Shown: piece by piece, positions 34,187-43,198 of the stretch
Position numbering within the stretch: position 1 is the stretch's first letter
How the letters are laid out: each line of letters begins with the position of its first letter
Assembly: GCA_018365265.1 (NCBI GenBank)
Contig: JAGZKI010000004.1
Span: 1-60,069 of the forward strand
Origin: Streptococcus parasanguinis
GTDB lineage: Bacteria > Bacillota > Bacilli > Lactobacillales > Streptococcaceae
Length of the DNA: 60,069 bases
Direction: 5' to 3'
Position numbers and translations under genes: made by a program
The notes under the pieces: generated by a model
Databases searched by the model: none
Seen by the model: only the letters and a program-made list of their open reading frames with translations
What the model was told of the DNA's origin: nothing

Positions 34187-36643
34187 CTAGCGTCGATTGC
34201 CACGATTTGAGCTGTTTCGATTTGAACTATTGCTTGATGAACTATTGGTTGTCGAATTGTTCTTATTATTCGACTGATTTCCACTGCTATTGCCGAGAAT
34301 TGCTGCCCAAGCACTTTGATAATCGCTATCCGATCCCCCGATGGCAAAGTGGTATTGAGTGGTTGGCGCTCCGTTTTTGGCCCAAAGGCTCGTCACCGTT
34401 TGACCGCTCACATCGATATCTCGGCCATTGACATTGACGCGACCCGGTCTTTCACCCGTCGATTTGAGCACTTCAGAGCGGATCACACTCTTATCGAGAG
34501 TGAATTTATCCTGAATTCCAAAGAGACTTGGATCTGCTTGGTAGATTGCATTCGCCAACTGCGCCATGTATTGGGCATTGTTGTTGTATCCGGTCAAGGT
34601 TTGCATGGAAGCATTGTTGTCATGGCCAATCCAACCTCCTAAAGAAACATTTGGGGTGGACAGCATGAGCCACATATCCCCATTTGAGTTAGTGGTACCG
34701 GTTTTTCCAATCCAGTCAGCACCTGCCAGCGTTGGGTTGACTTGGCTAATCCGTGACTTAAAGGTCGTTGTTGCACCAGACGTAATAACCCCGCGCAAGA
34801 GATCCTGCATAATCGTTGCCGTTGCTGGAGAGTAAACACGAACAGGATCTGCCTCGTGCTTGTAGACTACATCCCCATCTCGATCAATGATTTGCTCTAC
34901 CATGTAGCGTTTGAGGTAGTTCCCATTGTTAGCAATGGTTTGGAAACCATTGGTATGTTGGGCAACAGTGACCTCAATTCCTCCCCCCATCGGCAGACTC
35001 TCAATGCCATATTCAGGGATATCATAGCCCATTTTCTTCATGTAGGATGGGACATCCACACCCTTTTCACGAAGGGTTCGGTAAGTCCAGTAAGCCGGAA
35101 TATTCCACGAGGTATTGAGGGCCTCACGGAGATCCATCATGGCTGTTCCTCGGCTATCCACGTGCATGATCGGCTCCCCACTTGAGAAATTAGTTGGGTA
35201 GTTAGAAAGGATGCTATTACTTCCCATCAAGCCTTGGTCGATGGCAATCCCGTAGGCCAACAGTGGCTTGATAGTAGATCCTGGGGAACGTTCTGTATCA
35301 AAGGCATGGTTGTTTTGGTTACCATCAAAATTTCGACCACCGATAAATCCTAAAACAGCACCCGTTCGGTTGTCCATCAGGACATTCCCAACTTCTACAA
35401 GACCCGTCCCATCATCCAAGACGCTTCCAAAATTCGCGACTGCAGCCTGCATCGCATTGTGAACCGGTTTGTTAATAGTGGTTTGGATAGTGTAACCACC
35501 TTCGCGCAACTCACTCTCAGCTAATTCTTGATAAGCCTTGACAGTTTCATTATTTTTCAGGTCTTGCTTGGTTACATTGTCTCGCTTGATCAAGTAATCA
35601 TACATGGCCTCTTTTGCTTCTTCCATTGCTTGGAAGTAGAGGTAGTCATGCGGTGTTTTCTCGATGCCATCTGGAGCAATGAAGTCTTTGGTCAAGTCGT
35701 ACTGAGCATAGGTTTCATAGTCTTTTTTCGATAAGGCTCCCGTCCGGTACATATTGAACAAAACGTCTTTGGCACGCGCCAAACCTAACTCGAGGTTTTC
35801 CTTGCTCTTTAGGCTACCGTCTGCAACATAAGGAGAGTAGACAATCGGACTTTGTGGCAAGCCAGCGATAAAGGCCGCTTGTGGAACGGTCAAGTCTTTG
35901 GCAGAGACGCCAAAGATTCCTTGAGCTGCGGCTTCCACACCTGCAATATTTTGTCCCCGATTGTTTCGTCCAAAAGGCGAGACGTTTAAGTAGGTGGTTA
36001 GGATTTCGTTTTTATCCATTCCCCTCTCTAAAGCTAGGGCATCGACAATCTCTGTCGCCTTACGAGTAAAGGTTGGAGCATCTCCTACGACTTGCTGTTT
36101 GATCAACTGCTGGGTTAAGGTCGATCCCCCACTAGAGGAACCGACACCGGCTACAGATCCAAGTGTCGCCCGAAGAACAGCTTTGGGCACAACCCCCTTG
36201 TGGCTTTCAAAGTTCTCATCCTCAGTAGCGATCACAGCCTTTTTGACATTGTCAGAAATGGCATCTCCAGCTACCGGCGTGCGGATCAAATCACTGTCCA
36301 CTTCTGCAATCAGGCTCTTATCGGAATAGGTCAGTTTTGAAACACTGCTGACATTGCGAACCTGCTGGACCAGTTCTTCTGTCTTTGGAACCTTGACATT
36401 GCTAAAGAGGCTTGCTGCATAACCAATCCCGATCCCTGCGCCAAATAAAAAGAGGCACACAAATAAGGCGATCATGACATCCCACAAGAGTTTGAGCGTC
36501 CTCAAAAAGGTCGCAAAAATATCGCCGATAGACCAGCTACTTTCTTCATTTTTTTCCTTATTCGGAGTTTCTGTATACATATTTGCAAAGAATTTTTGGA
36601 CTTTCTTCCAAAACTCTTGCAGCTTCTCTTTTAATTGATTCAC
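34187..36643 (-). CDS. pbp1b: Bifunctional penicillin-binding protein 1b
   Basis: An 818-residue class A PBP that polymerises glycan and cross-links peptides in peptidoglycan. A cytoplasmic tail precedes one membrane helix (about 55-78), then a GT51 domain (ATEDENFESHKG near residue 140; GGSTLTQQLIKQQ) and a transpeptidase domain with S456-T-I-K, SWN and KTGT. The C terminus is rich in Ser and Asn. A GTG start at 36643 is chosen because AAGGAG is eight bases upstream; the frame to 36697 has no site. In S. pneumoniae pbp1b also adjoins tyrS. Confidence 0.95.
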   Translation of the reverse strand: MNQLKEKLQEFWKKVQKFFANMYTETPNKEKNEESSWSIGDIFATFLRTLKLLWDVMIALFVCLFLFGAGIGIGYAASLFSNVKVPKTEELVQQVRNVSSVSKLTYSDKSLIAEVDSDLIRTPVAGDAISDNVKKAVIATEDENFESHKGVVPKAVLRATLGSVAGVGSSSGGSTLTQQLIKQQVVGDAPTFTRKATEIVDALALERGMDKNEILTTYLNVSPFGRNNRGQNIAGVEAAAQGIFGVSAKDLTVPQAAFIAGLPQSPIVYSPYVADGSLKSKENLELGLARAKDVLFNMYRTGALSKKDYETYAQYDLTKDFIAPDGIEKTPHDYLYFQAMEEAKEAMYDYLIKRDNVTKQDLKNNETVKAYQELAESELREGGYTIQTTINKPVHNAMQAAVANFGSVLDDGTGLVEVGNVLMDNRTGAVLGFIGGRNFDGNQNNHAFDTERSPGSTIKPLLAYGIAIDQGLMGSNSILSNYPTNFSSGEPIMHVDSRGTAMMDLREALNTSWNIPAYWTYRTLREKGVDVPSYMKKMGYDIPEYGIESLPMGGGIEVTVAQHTNGFQTIANNGNYLKRYMVEQIIDRDGDVVYKHEADPVRVYSPATATIMQDLLRGVITSGATTTFKSRISQVNPTLAGADWIGKTGTTNSNGDMWLMLSTPNVSLGGWIGHDNNASMQTLTGYNNNAQYMAQLANAIYQADPSLFGIQDKFTLDKSVIRSEVLKSTGERPGRVNVNGRDIDVSGQTVTSLWAKNGAPTTQYHFAIGGSDSDYQSAWAAILGNSSGNQSNNKNNSTTNSSSSNSSNRNSSNRGNRR

Positions 36644-36761
36644 TGATTCTTTCTCCTTGTTCCCTATATTATAGCAGATTAGCCCCTTTGTTTTCAATCA
36701 CAAGAGCGTAGAAATCCTCGCTCAATCTTCTTGGGTAAGGACAAGAAAATGACGGAAAGCA

Positions 36762-36789
36762 TTGCCATTTCCGTGGTTTATGGTAGAAT
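36762..36789 (+). promoter_or_regulatory. tyrS promoter
   Basis: -35 TTGCCA (36762-36767), 16-base spacer, -10 TAGAAT (36784-36789). The leader is only ~30 bases, too short for a T-box. Confidence 0.75.
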
Positions 36790-36825
36790 AGAGAAATGAA
36801 TAAACTTATAAAGGAGAAAAGACAC

Positions 36826-38082
36826 ATGCACATTTTTGATGAGCTAAAAGAGCGTGGTTTGGTATTTCAAACGACGGATGAAGAAGCCTTGCGCAAAGCA
36901 CTGGAAGAAGGTCAGGTTTCTTATTATACTGGTTATGATCCAACTGCTGACAGCCTTCACCTTGGTCACTTGGTTGCCATCTTAACGAGCCGTCGCCTTC
37001 AACTAGCAGGCCACAAACCTTATGCGCTCGTTGGCGGTGCGACTGGTCTCATTGGAGATCCGTCCTTCAAAGATGCTGAGCGTAGTCTCCAAACAAAAGA
37101 AACTGTTCAAGAATGGGTTCGCTCCATTCAAGGGCAATTGTCTCGTTTCCTCGATTTTGAAAATGGTGACAACAAAGCCGAAATGGTCAACAACTACGAT
37201 TGGTTCGGAAGCATTAGTTTTATTGACTTCCTTCGTGATGTCGGAAAATACTTTACAGTCAATGCTATGATGAGTAAAGAATCTGTTAAAAAACGGATTG
37301 AAACAGGGATTTCTTACACAGAGTTTGCCTACCAAATTATGCAAGGCTATGACTTCTACGTCCTCAACCAAGAACACAATGTAACCCTTCAAATCGGTGG
37401 ATCTGACCAATGGGGAAACATGACAGCTGGTACTGAGTTGATGCGTCGTAAAGCAGATAAAACTGGTCATGTTATGACTGTGCCTTTGATCACAGATGCA
37501 ACTGGTAAGAAATTCGGTAAATCAGAAGGCAATGCGGTCTGGCTCAATGCAGACAAAACATCTCCATACGAAATGTACCAATTCTGGATGAATGTGATGG
37601 ATGCAGATGCTGTGCGCTTCTTGAAGATCTTCACTTTCTTGTCACTTGATGAGATTGAAGAGATCCGTAAACAGTTTGAGGCTGCTCCTCATGAACGCTT
37701 GGCTCAAAAGATCTTAGCGCGTGAAGTGGTCACCCTTGTCCACGGTGAAGAAGCCTACAAGGAAGCCCTCAACATCACCGAACAACTCTTTGCAGGAAAT
37801 ATCAAAAACCTTTCTGTTAAAGAACTCAAACAAGGCCTTCGTGGTGTGCCAAACTACCAGGTCCAAGCAGAAGACAACCTCAACATTGTTGAACTCTTGG
37901 TCACAGCTGGTGTGGTAAATTCTAAACGCCAAGCCCGCGAAGATGTTCAAAATGGTGCTATCTACGTCAACGGCGAACGCATCCAAGACCTTGACTATGT
38001 CTTGAGCGATAGCGATAAATTAGAAAATGAATTGACCGTTATCCGTCGCGGTAAGAAAAAATACTTTGTTTTGACATATTAA
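36826..38082 (+). CDS. tyrS: Tyrosyl-tRNA synthetase
   Basis: A 418-residue class I aminoacyl-tRNA synthetase. The HIGH-type signature is HLGH (SLHLGHLVAIL near residue 45) and the KMSKS-type motif is KFGKS. A C-terminal S4 RNA-binding domain follows (about 350-418). Start MHIFDELKER with AAAGGAG upstream; a frame to 36796 lies in the leader. Confidence 0.98.
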   Translation: MHIFDELKERGLVFQTTDEEALRKALEEGQVSYYTGYDPTADSLHLGHLVAILTSRRLQLAGHKPYALVGGATGLIGDPSFKDAERSLQTKETVQEWVRSIQGQLSRFLDFENGDNKAEMVNNYDWFGSISFIDFLRDVGKYFTVNAMMSKESVKKRIETGISYTEFAYQIMQGYDFYVLNQEHNVTLQIGGSDQWGNMTAGTELMRRKADKTGHVMTVPLITDATGKKFGKSEGNAVWLNADKTSPYEMYQFWMNVMDADAVRFLKIFTFLSLDEIEEIRKQFEAAPHERLAQKILAREVVTLVHGEEAYKEALNITEQLFAGNIKNLSVKELKQGLRGVPNYQVQAEDNLNIVELLVTAGVVNSKRQAREDVQNGAIYVNGERIQDLDYVLSDSDKLENELTVIRRGKKKYFVLTY

Positions 38083-38088
38083 GAAAGC

Positions 38089-38127
38089 AAAACCACGAAG
38101 TTAATACGAAACTTCGTGGTTTTCTTA
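38089..38127 (+). terminator. Terminator after tyrS
   Basis: Perfect 13-14-bp stem AAAACCACGAAGT/ACTTCGTGGTTTT with a TTTTCTTAT tail. It may also work on the opposite strand for the DUF3021 gene that ends at 38145. Confidence 0.9.
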
Positions 38128-38144
38128 TATACTTTTTTCTGGGA

Positions 38145-38558
38145 CTATTTCCCTTTTCTGCGATGCAACAAAGCTTGGTTAATTCGTTGAGTTTTTTTAT
38201 GGAGCTGCCAAATCTGGTACAGCCAGATCAGGCCGTAAATGGCTAGAAAGATCAACCAAGGAATCGGGCTCCGTAAGGCTGTCCCCCAGCCAAAAAACAA
38301 GTAGGTTAATGCTAAGATGGCAGCTGTCACAACTAAATGCAAGGCCACACGCAAACTATAGGTCAAAAACTCTTCTTCCTCAAGAATGAATGTCAAGACC
38401 CCCATTGTCCCACTCATCAAAAAGATCGCCAGGATATTGCGGACATTTACAGCGGGATAGACGATGTTAGGATAGACATGGGATAATAACACCAAACACA
38501 AATAAAAGAAGGATCCTGTCCTCATACCAGATACAAAATAAGCTATAACTCGTTTCAT
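38145..38558 (-). CDS. DUF3021 membrane protein
   Basis: A 137-residue protein with four hydrophobic helices, recognised as DUF3021. In streptococci such proteins pair with a LytTR regulator and are thought to inhibit it (as with S. mutans HdrM/BrsM); I infer the same role here, acting on the protein encoded immediately upstream. The last gene of a four-gene operon. ATG at 38558 with AGGAG is preferred over the GTG one codon earlier. Confidence 0.82.
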   Translation of the reverse strand: MKRVIAYFVSGMRTGSFFYLCLVLLSHVYPNIVYPAVNVRNILAIFLMSGTMGVLTFILEEEEFLTYSLRVALHLVVTAAILALTYLFFGWGTALRSPIPWLIFLAIYGLIWLYQIWQLHKKTQRINQALLHRRKGK

Positions 38559-38567
38559 CACTTTCTC

Positions 38568-39023
38568 CTATACCCCTAAATAATCCATCAAGGATTTGAC
38601 ATATTTCCGACTGACACTTGATTTTACTCCGCGTGTCAGTTTAGCCATCATATTGCCTGAAAAACTATCCGATAGCGATTCTAAATGGTCGATATTCATC
38701 ACCGCGTGGCGTGATATCTGTAAAAAATTACGACGATTAATCCGATGTTGAAAATTTGTCAAAGTGTCTCTGACGGTGAACGTTTTGTCTGTCGTATAAA
38801 TGGTTAGCTGATTCTTATCAATCTCGGCTAGAATAATGTCATCAATTTTCACCATGATCAAATGATCATCTGTTTTGATAGGGATCACTACTTGATTCAC
38901 TGTCGAAAACTGTTCGAGATAGTCCATCACCTCTCGTGCTTGATCAGATAATTGCTTAGCTTGAATGACCACACAAGGGTCGTTTTCTGGGATATCCTGT
39001 TTTTCCTCAAAACGAATCTTCAT
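38568..39023 (-). CDS. LytTR-family DNA-binding regulator
   Basis: A 151-residue protein starting MKIRFEEKQDIPENDP. It has no receiver domain. The C-terminal LytTR DNA-binding domain (about 55-150) includes VRDTLTNFQHRI and NFLQISRHAVMNIDHL. It sits downstream of an ABC exporter and upstream of a DUF3021 protein, the LytTR-regulatory-system layout. Target genes are unknown; autoregulation is likely. An upstream GTG would extend it by six residues. Confidence 0.9.
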   Translation of the reverse strand: MKIRFEEKQDIPENDPCVVIQAKQLSDQAREVMDYLEQFSTVNQVVIPIKTDDHLIMVKIDDIILAEIDKNQLTIYTTDKTFTVRDTLTNFQHRINRRNFLQISRHAVMNIDHLESLSDSFSGNMMAKLTRGVKSSVSRKYVKSLMDYLGV

Positions 39024-39041
39024 TCCTACTCCAATTCTCAC

Positions 39042-39884
39042 TTACTTTCTTTTACTCGATCTTTTTGCTAAGGAAATCCAAATCCCCAAAGCTAGAAGAA
39101 TGCCTCCTAACACTATAAGGTATGTTTGTTCCTTTGTCAATAAAGCTTGCCATTTGAGCTGAACACCCATTGTTTCTTGAAACTCTTGAAGAAGATTATC
39201 TTGACCTTTAAAGGTCTCACTTAATGCTTCTTTCATGAGTACTTGCCGATAAAGTGATGCAATATAAGTTGCTGGAGTACATTTCATTAGTAGTTGTGCA
39301 AAATCAGGTAGAACACCTAAAGGTACATAAGTCCCTACCAAAAAACCGGAAGCTGTACCCACTATGGTCGCAAACTTCCCAAGACTGTCTACGGATTGGA
39401 AAAAATAAACAAAAATGGCATTCACTAAACTAGAAAGCAGGCTACTAAGTAGCATGATGAGGAGTACCTCAGGTAATAAAGATAGTGCTGGAGCTTCTCT
39501 AAAATAGCCACACATCAGCACATACATAAGGACTTGCATGAAAAAAGAGATGATGATTGCGCTCGTTAGATACGAAAATGGTAACCGCCACTTTCCTTGA
39601 TCCGATAAATAAAGATCCTGATCTACTTGATGTTCACGGTCCTTTACTAACTGAGTCAGGGCAGCCAGACTTGTCGTAATCCCTGTCACTGCCAGCGTCC
39701 CGCTCATTAACCAATTGTTTAACACAGGACCACTATTGGGGAGCTGAGCCCAAGCATCTGTTAGATTTTTTTGAAGAAAAATAATATAAAGAACAAAGGA
39801 AATCAAGGCTCCCAACAGGGAGAAGAAAACTCCTGAACGATTCCTAAAATATAATAAAAAATTTCGCTTTAGTAAGGCTAGCAT
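39042..39884 (-). CDS. ABC-2 type exporter permease
   Basis: A 280-residue membrane protein with six predicted helices, typical of ABC-2 exporters of drugs, lipids or peptides. It overlaps the ATPase gene by one base (TAATG). The substrate is not apparent. Confidence 0.88.
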   Translation of the reverse strand: MLALLKRNFLLYFRNRSGVFFSLLGALISFVLYIIFLQKNLTDAWAQLPNSGPVLNNWLMSGTLAVTGITTSLAALTQLVKDREHQVDQDLYLSDQGKWRLPFSYLTSAIIISFFMQVLMYVLMCGYFREAPALSLLPEVLLIMLLSSLLSSLVNAIFVYFFQSVDSLGKFATIVGTASGFLVGTYVPLGVLPDFAQLLMKCTPATYIASLYRQVLMKEALSETFKGQDNLLQEFQETMGVQLKWQALLTKEQTYLIVLGGILLALGIWISLAKRSSKRK

Positions 39885-40750
39885 TAGCGGACCTCCCTTC
39901 CTGTAAGTGCAATAAAGGCATCATCCATGGTCCCTGGACGAAACTCAAAATGGGCTATTCTATCTCTAACTTGCGCCAGGTAGTCAATGGCTTCCCTTTC
40001 ACTCTTGGGTTGAAAAATATACTCCAATTGACTTTGTTGCTCTACTGACATTCCCGAAGATTTGAGACCTTCTATCTGCTGCATCTCCTTGAAACGAATC
40101 TTCAAGATATTTTTTGCATACTGGCTCTTAATATCTAGTGCTGATCCCTGAGCAATCACTTTCCCATGGTCCACAATATAAATCTGATCAGCTTCATCTG
40201 CCTCGTCAAGATAATGCGTGGTCAAAACAACAGTCATTCCCTCTTCTTTCTGCAATTGATAGAGCAAATCCCAAATAGATTTTCGAGTTTGGATATCCAA
40301 ACCTGTCGTTGGTTCGTCTAAGAATAGAATATCTGGTTGTGAGAGCAGAGCACGCGCAATGTCAACCCGACGCTTTTGGCCGCCTGAAAGCGTCCCATAT
40401 TTCTGCTTTTGGAAAGCTGATAGGCCTAGACGATCAATAAGATCAGACACACGATTTGGTTTTAGGCCTTTGTACTGTCTGGCACGAATGGTCAGATTTT
40501 CCCTAACCGTCAGCATCTCATCTAAGACACTAGTCTGAAAGACCACACCAATTTTAGTACCTGGTTCATAGATGATTTTACCTTGCGTTGGTTGTTTCAA
40601 ACCAATCAACATGGAAATCGTCGTTGATTTCCCCGCCCCATTTGGTCCTAGAATCGCATTAAAGGTTCCCTTTTCAAACTGTAAATGAATATTGTTTACG
40701 GCTAAATGATTTCCATATCGTTTACTGATGTTTTTAGCTTGTAATATCAT
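39884..40750 (-). CDS. ABC exporter ATP-binding protein
   Basis: A 288-residue ATPase. Walker A GPNGAGKST near residue 37, signature LSGGQKRRVDIA, Walker B ILFLDEPT, and the switch His in TTHYLDEAD. A C-terminal extension of ~70 residues is typical of DrrA-like exporters. First gene of the exporter-LytTR-DUF3021 operon, behind a leader with a hairpin at 40783-40809. Confidence 0.94.
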   Translation of the reverse strand: MILQAKNISKRYGNHLAVNNIHLQFEKGTFNAILGPNGAGKSTTISMLIGLKQPTQGKIIYEPGTKIGVVFQTSVLDEMLTVRENLTIRARQYKGLKPNRVSDLIDRLGLSAFQKQKYGTLSGGQKRRVDIARALLSQPDILFLDEPTTGLDIQTRKSIWDLLYQLQKEEGMTVVLTTHYLDEADEADQIYIVDHGKVIAQGSALDIKSQYAKNILKIRFKEMQQIEGLKSSGMSVEQQSQLEYIFQPKSEREAIDYLAQVRDRIAHFEFRPGTMDDAFIALTGREVR

Positions 40751-40782
40751 GTTCTCTCTCCTTTTGATAGAACCAGTCTAAC

Positions 40783-40809
40783 AAAAAAGCCATTTAAAAA
40801 ACGGCTTTT
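40783..40809 (-). other. Hairpin in leader of the ABC exporter operon
   Basis: AAAAGCC and GGCTTTT pair across an A/T-rich loop, with runs of A/T on both sides; on the minus strand the T run follows the stem. It resembles an attenuator upstream of the ATPase gene. The rest of 40810-40950 shows nothing I recognise. Confidence 0.5.
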
Positions 40810-40950
40810 GGGTATAAGTGGTCAAAATGAAGAGATGAGTGGCGAGATAGAAGAGATTAAAATGAGGAAATTAAATAAAGAGACTCAAGTTCCATTCAAT
40901 ACCGCGTAGATTCGTTAAAAAAGTGTGACTTAGTCCCATTAAAACATCGG

Positions 40951-40979
40951 TTGCTATCTAGAGGCTCTTTTGTTACACT
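40951..40979 (+). promoter_or_regulatory. rlmA promoter, predicting a leaderless mRNA
   Basis: -35 TTGCTA (40951-40956), 17-base spacer, -10 TACACT (40974-40979). The expected start is exactly at the A of the ATG (40986), and no ribosome-binding site is present. Confidence 0.7.
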
Positions 40980-40985
40980 ACTAAT

Positions 40986-41840
40986 ATGAATACACCGATC
41001 AAACCAAAATTACAACGATTTCAAACAGCCACTGCTTTTGCCTGTCCCATCTGTCAATTGGACCTAGAACTTGTGGAGACCAGTTTTAAATGTCCCAAGG
41101 GCCATTCTTTTGATTTGGCGAAATTTGGCTATGTCAACCTGGCTCCTCAGATCAAACAATCGAAGGACTATGACAAAGAAAATTTCCAGAATCGCCAGCT
41201 AATCTTGGAAGCAGGTTTTTATGAGCCGATTCTAACAGCGATCGGACAAAAAATTCCGACCAGTGATGCCAGAATTCTAGATATCGGTTGTGGAGAAGGC
41301 TATTACTCCCGGAAACTACAAGAAGCCTATCCCAAGGCTACTTTCTATGCCTTTGATCTTTCCAAGGAATCTGTGCAACTAGCTGCCAAGAGTGACGCTA
41401 GCTGGAAGGTCAATTGGTTTGTAGGAGACTTGGCTCATTTACCCATTCAATCCAAGAGTATAGAGGTCATTTTGGACATCTTCTCCCCGGCTAATTACGC
41501 TGAATTTGAGCGTGTCTTAAAGGCTGAAGGGGTCATCATTAAGGTTGTCCCAACCTCTTCTCATCTGAAAGAAATTCGTCAGTTGGCCCAAGATCAATTG
41601 ACCAAGCAATCCTACTCCAACCAGGAAATTTTGGAGCACTTTGAAGACCACTGTCAGATCCTCTCATCCGAAACAGTCAGCCTCACCAAGAGTTTAACTC
41701 CAGAAGAACGCCAGGCGCTCCTCGCCATGACCCCCCTTCTATTTCACGTTGACCAAGAAAAAATCGATTGGACCCAACTCACAGAAATCACCATTGAAGC
41801 TGAGCTGCTGGTTGGGAAAATCAAGATACAAAGGACTTAA
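40986..41840 (+). CDS. rlmA: 23S rRNA (guanine-N1) methyltransferase RlmA(II)
   Basis: A 284-residue SAM-dependent methyltransferase. An N-terminal zinc finger (C20, C23, C36, H40) precedes the SAM motif DIGCGEGYY (around residue 98). Gram-positive RlmA(II) methylates G748 of 23S rRNA in the peptide tunnel, which affects telithromycin and tylosin susceptibility. The divergent ABC exporter operon lies upstream; the gene ends at a terminator. Confidence 0.9.
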   Translation: MNTPIKPKLQRFQTATAFACPICQLDLELVETSFKCPKGHSFDLAKFGYVNLAPQIKQSKDYDKENFQNRQLILEAGFYEPILTAIGQKIPTSDARILDIGCGEGYYSRKLQEAYPKATFYAFDLSKESVQLAAKSDASWKVNWFVGDLAHLPIQSKSIEVILDIFSPANYAEFERVLKAEGVIIKVVPTSSHLKEIRQLAQDQLTKQSYSNQEILEHFEDHCQILSSETVSLTKSLTPEERQALLAMTPLLFHVDQEKIDWTQLTEITIEAELLVGKIKIQRT

Positions 41841-41844
41841 AGTA

Positions 41845-41910
41845 AAAAGGCTGAGACGATTTGTCTCAGCCTTTTTACTCATCTTCTGCATGCTCTGTCA
41901 TGACTTGTAA
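41845..41910. repeat. Direct repeat A: terminator plus remnant 3' end of a regulator gene
   Basis: Nearly identical to 43244-43308. It contains a terminator hairpin AAAAGGCTGAGAC/GTCTCAGCCTTTTT, which serves rlmA on the plus strand, and a copy of the last ~11 codons (VMTEHAEDE and stop) of the response regulator gene now ending at 43273. The hairpin's 5-base loop is inverted relative to copy B. Confidence 0.85.
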
Positions 41911-41918
41911 AGCACTTT

Positions 41919-42482
41919 TTAAATCCTTTTTGCTATTTGTGCGATTTTTTCGAGTTCTTCTTTCCGTTGACGATCACTCATATATTCCACTCGTGTAACT
42001 TGTGTCACTTTAACCGGTTTAATACCACAGGGTTTCAAGATTTGGGATTTTAGAACCTTTGCGTAGTCTTGAGAAAAAGGAAGAAAAACTTTTGGCGTAT
42101 TATGCGTCGTAATGATCCACGCTTTTCCATCTAGTTGTCCCACCGGACCTCGAGGTCCATTCTGATAAGCAAAACCTGCAACAAAAACACGATCAATAAA
42201 ACCTTTTAAAATAGCTGGCATTCCACTCCACCAAGTAGGGAAAATAAAAATCAACTGATCCGCCCAACTCAATAAATCTCTATACGGTTTCATGTCTTCA
42301 TTATGCTGTAAATCTCTCCTTTTATGCCTTTCATCAAAACGTAAAACCGGATCAAAGTTTTCTTTATATAAGTCTACTATTTTAACCCTATGCTCTGGTG
42401 CTAAATGCTTTTGCACAGTTTGAAGGATTGATGCATTATAACTTGTTTCATTCGGATGTGAATAGATTATTAAAACATTCAT
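41919..42482 (-). CDS. NAD(P)H dehydrogenase (quinone)-like flavodoxin-fold protein
   Basis: A 187-residue cytoplasmic FMN-binding oxidoreductase. It starts MNVLIIYSHPNETSYN (phosphate-binding loop) and has the family segment FPTWWSGMPAILKGFIDRVF near residue 83. Relatives (MdaB/KefF type) reduce quinones or electrophiles by two electrons. It overlaps the upstream TetR gene by one base, so the pair is one operon induced by an unknown compound, probably an electrophile or quinone (inference). Confidence 0.9.
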   Translation of the reverse strand: MNVLIIYSHPNETSYNASILQTVQKHLAPEHRVKIVDLYKENFDPVLRFDERHKRRDLQHNEDMKPYRDLLSWADQLIFIFPTWWSGMPAILKGFIDRVFVAGFAYQNGPRGPVGQLDGKAWIITTHNTPKVFLPFSQDYAKVLKSQILKPCGIKPVKVTQVTRVEYMSDRQRKEELEKIAQIAKRI

Positions 42483-43075
42483 CAGCTATCTCCTTTTATA
42501 TAAATATCAAGCATCGTTCTGACGGTCTTTTGAACATCATTTTCTTTAAAGCTTTCTCCAACGGGACTCCTTACCAATAGAGCCAAACCCGCAATAAAAC
42601 TCCAAAAATGGATCAAAATTTCTGCGTCACTACTAGAAAGATTTTCCTCATCTTTAACTCTTAACGCTACCGACTTAAAATGTTCAAATCCTGGTAAAGA
42701 GGAGTTGACTGAAATAGTTTCATGGGATAACTCCATATAGTTATATGGAAATTTGATAAATAATGCTTCAAATAGATAGGTTTCCTCTTGGGCAAACCTT
42801 ACAAAGTTACAGCCCATCAGAGTTAGTTGAGTTCTTGCATCTATGGAAGTATCAATCCCTTGTATCATATTTTTCAAAAAGAACATTGATAAGTGTTCCA
42901 TAACCACTTGAATATATCTATCTTTACTTCCAAAATGCTTATAGGGAGCTCCATGAGTCACCCCACATTTTTGAGCTATTGTACGCATAGACATCCGGTC
43001 AATCCCGTTAGTTCTGATTTCTTCAATGCCGACCAAAATTAACTTTTCTTTCAGTTCTTCCGTATTCCGTTTCAT
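42482..43075 (-). CDS. TetR-family repressor
   Basis: A 197-residue protein with an N-terminal helix-turn-helix (MSMRTIAQKCGVTHGAPYKHF, about 29-49) and a variable ligand-binding C terminus. Two matching palindromic operators overlap its promoter, so it most likely represses itself and the oxidoreductase. ATG 43075 fits the GGTGG site; a frame to 43096 enters the operator. Confidence 0.92.
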   Translation of the reverse strand: MKRNTEELKEKLILVGIEEIRTNGIDRMSMRTIAQKCGVTHGAPYKHFGSKDRYIQVVMEHLSMFFLKNMIQGIDTSIDARTQLTLMGCNFVRFAQEETYLFEALFIKFPYNYMELSHETISVNSSLPGFEHFKSVALRVKDEENLSSSDAEILIHFWSFIAGLALLVRSPVGESFKENDVQKTVRTMLDIYIKGDS

Positions 43076-43095
43076 TTGACCACCTTTCCTTATCA

Positions 43096-43150
43096 AAGTA
43101 TACGCCGTCTACTTTTTATAAAGTATACACTGTCTACTTATATTTGTCAA
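43096..43150 (-). promoter_or_regulatory. tetR promoter with two operators
   Basis: -35 TTGACA (43145-43150), 17-base spacer, -10 TATACT (43122-43127) on the minus strand. Two copies of AAGTATAC-N3-GTCTACTT (43096-43114 and 43121-43139), 25 bases apart, cover the -10, the spacer and the start region. Confidence 0.85.
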
Positions 43151-43198
43151 ATTAAAAAATACTCAAAACTTAGCTTCAGGGCCTCTGACCTTCTGTCA

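Noticed and set aside
36720..36825. T-box riboswitch before tyrS
   Set aside because: The promoter leaves a leader of only ~30 bases and no T-box sequence is present.
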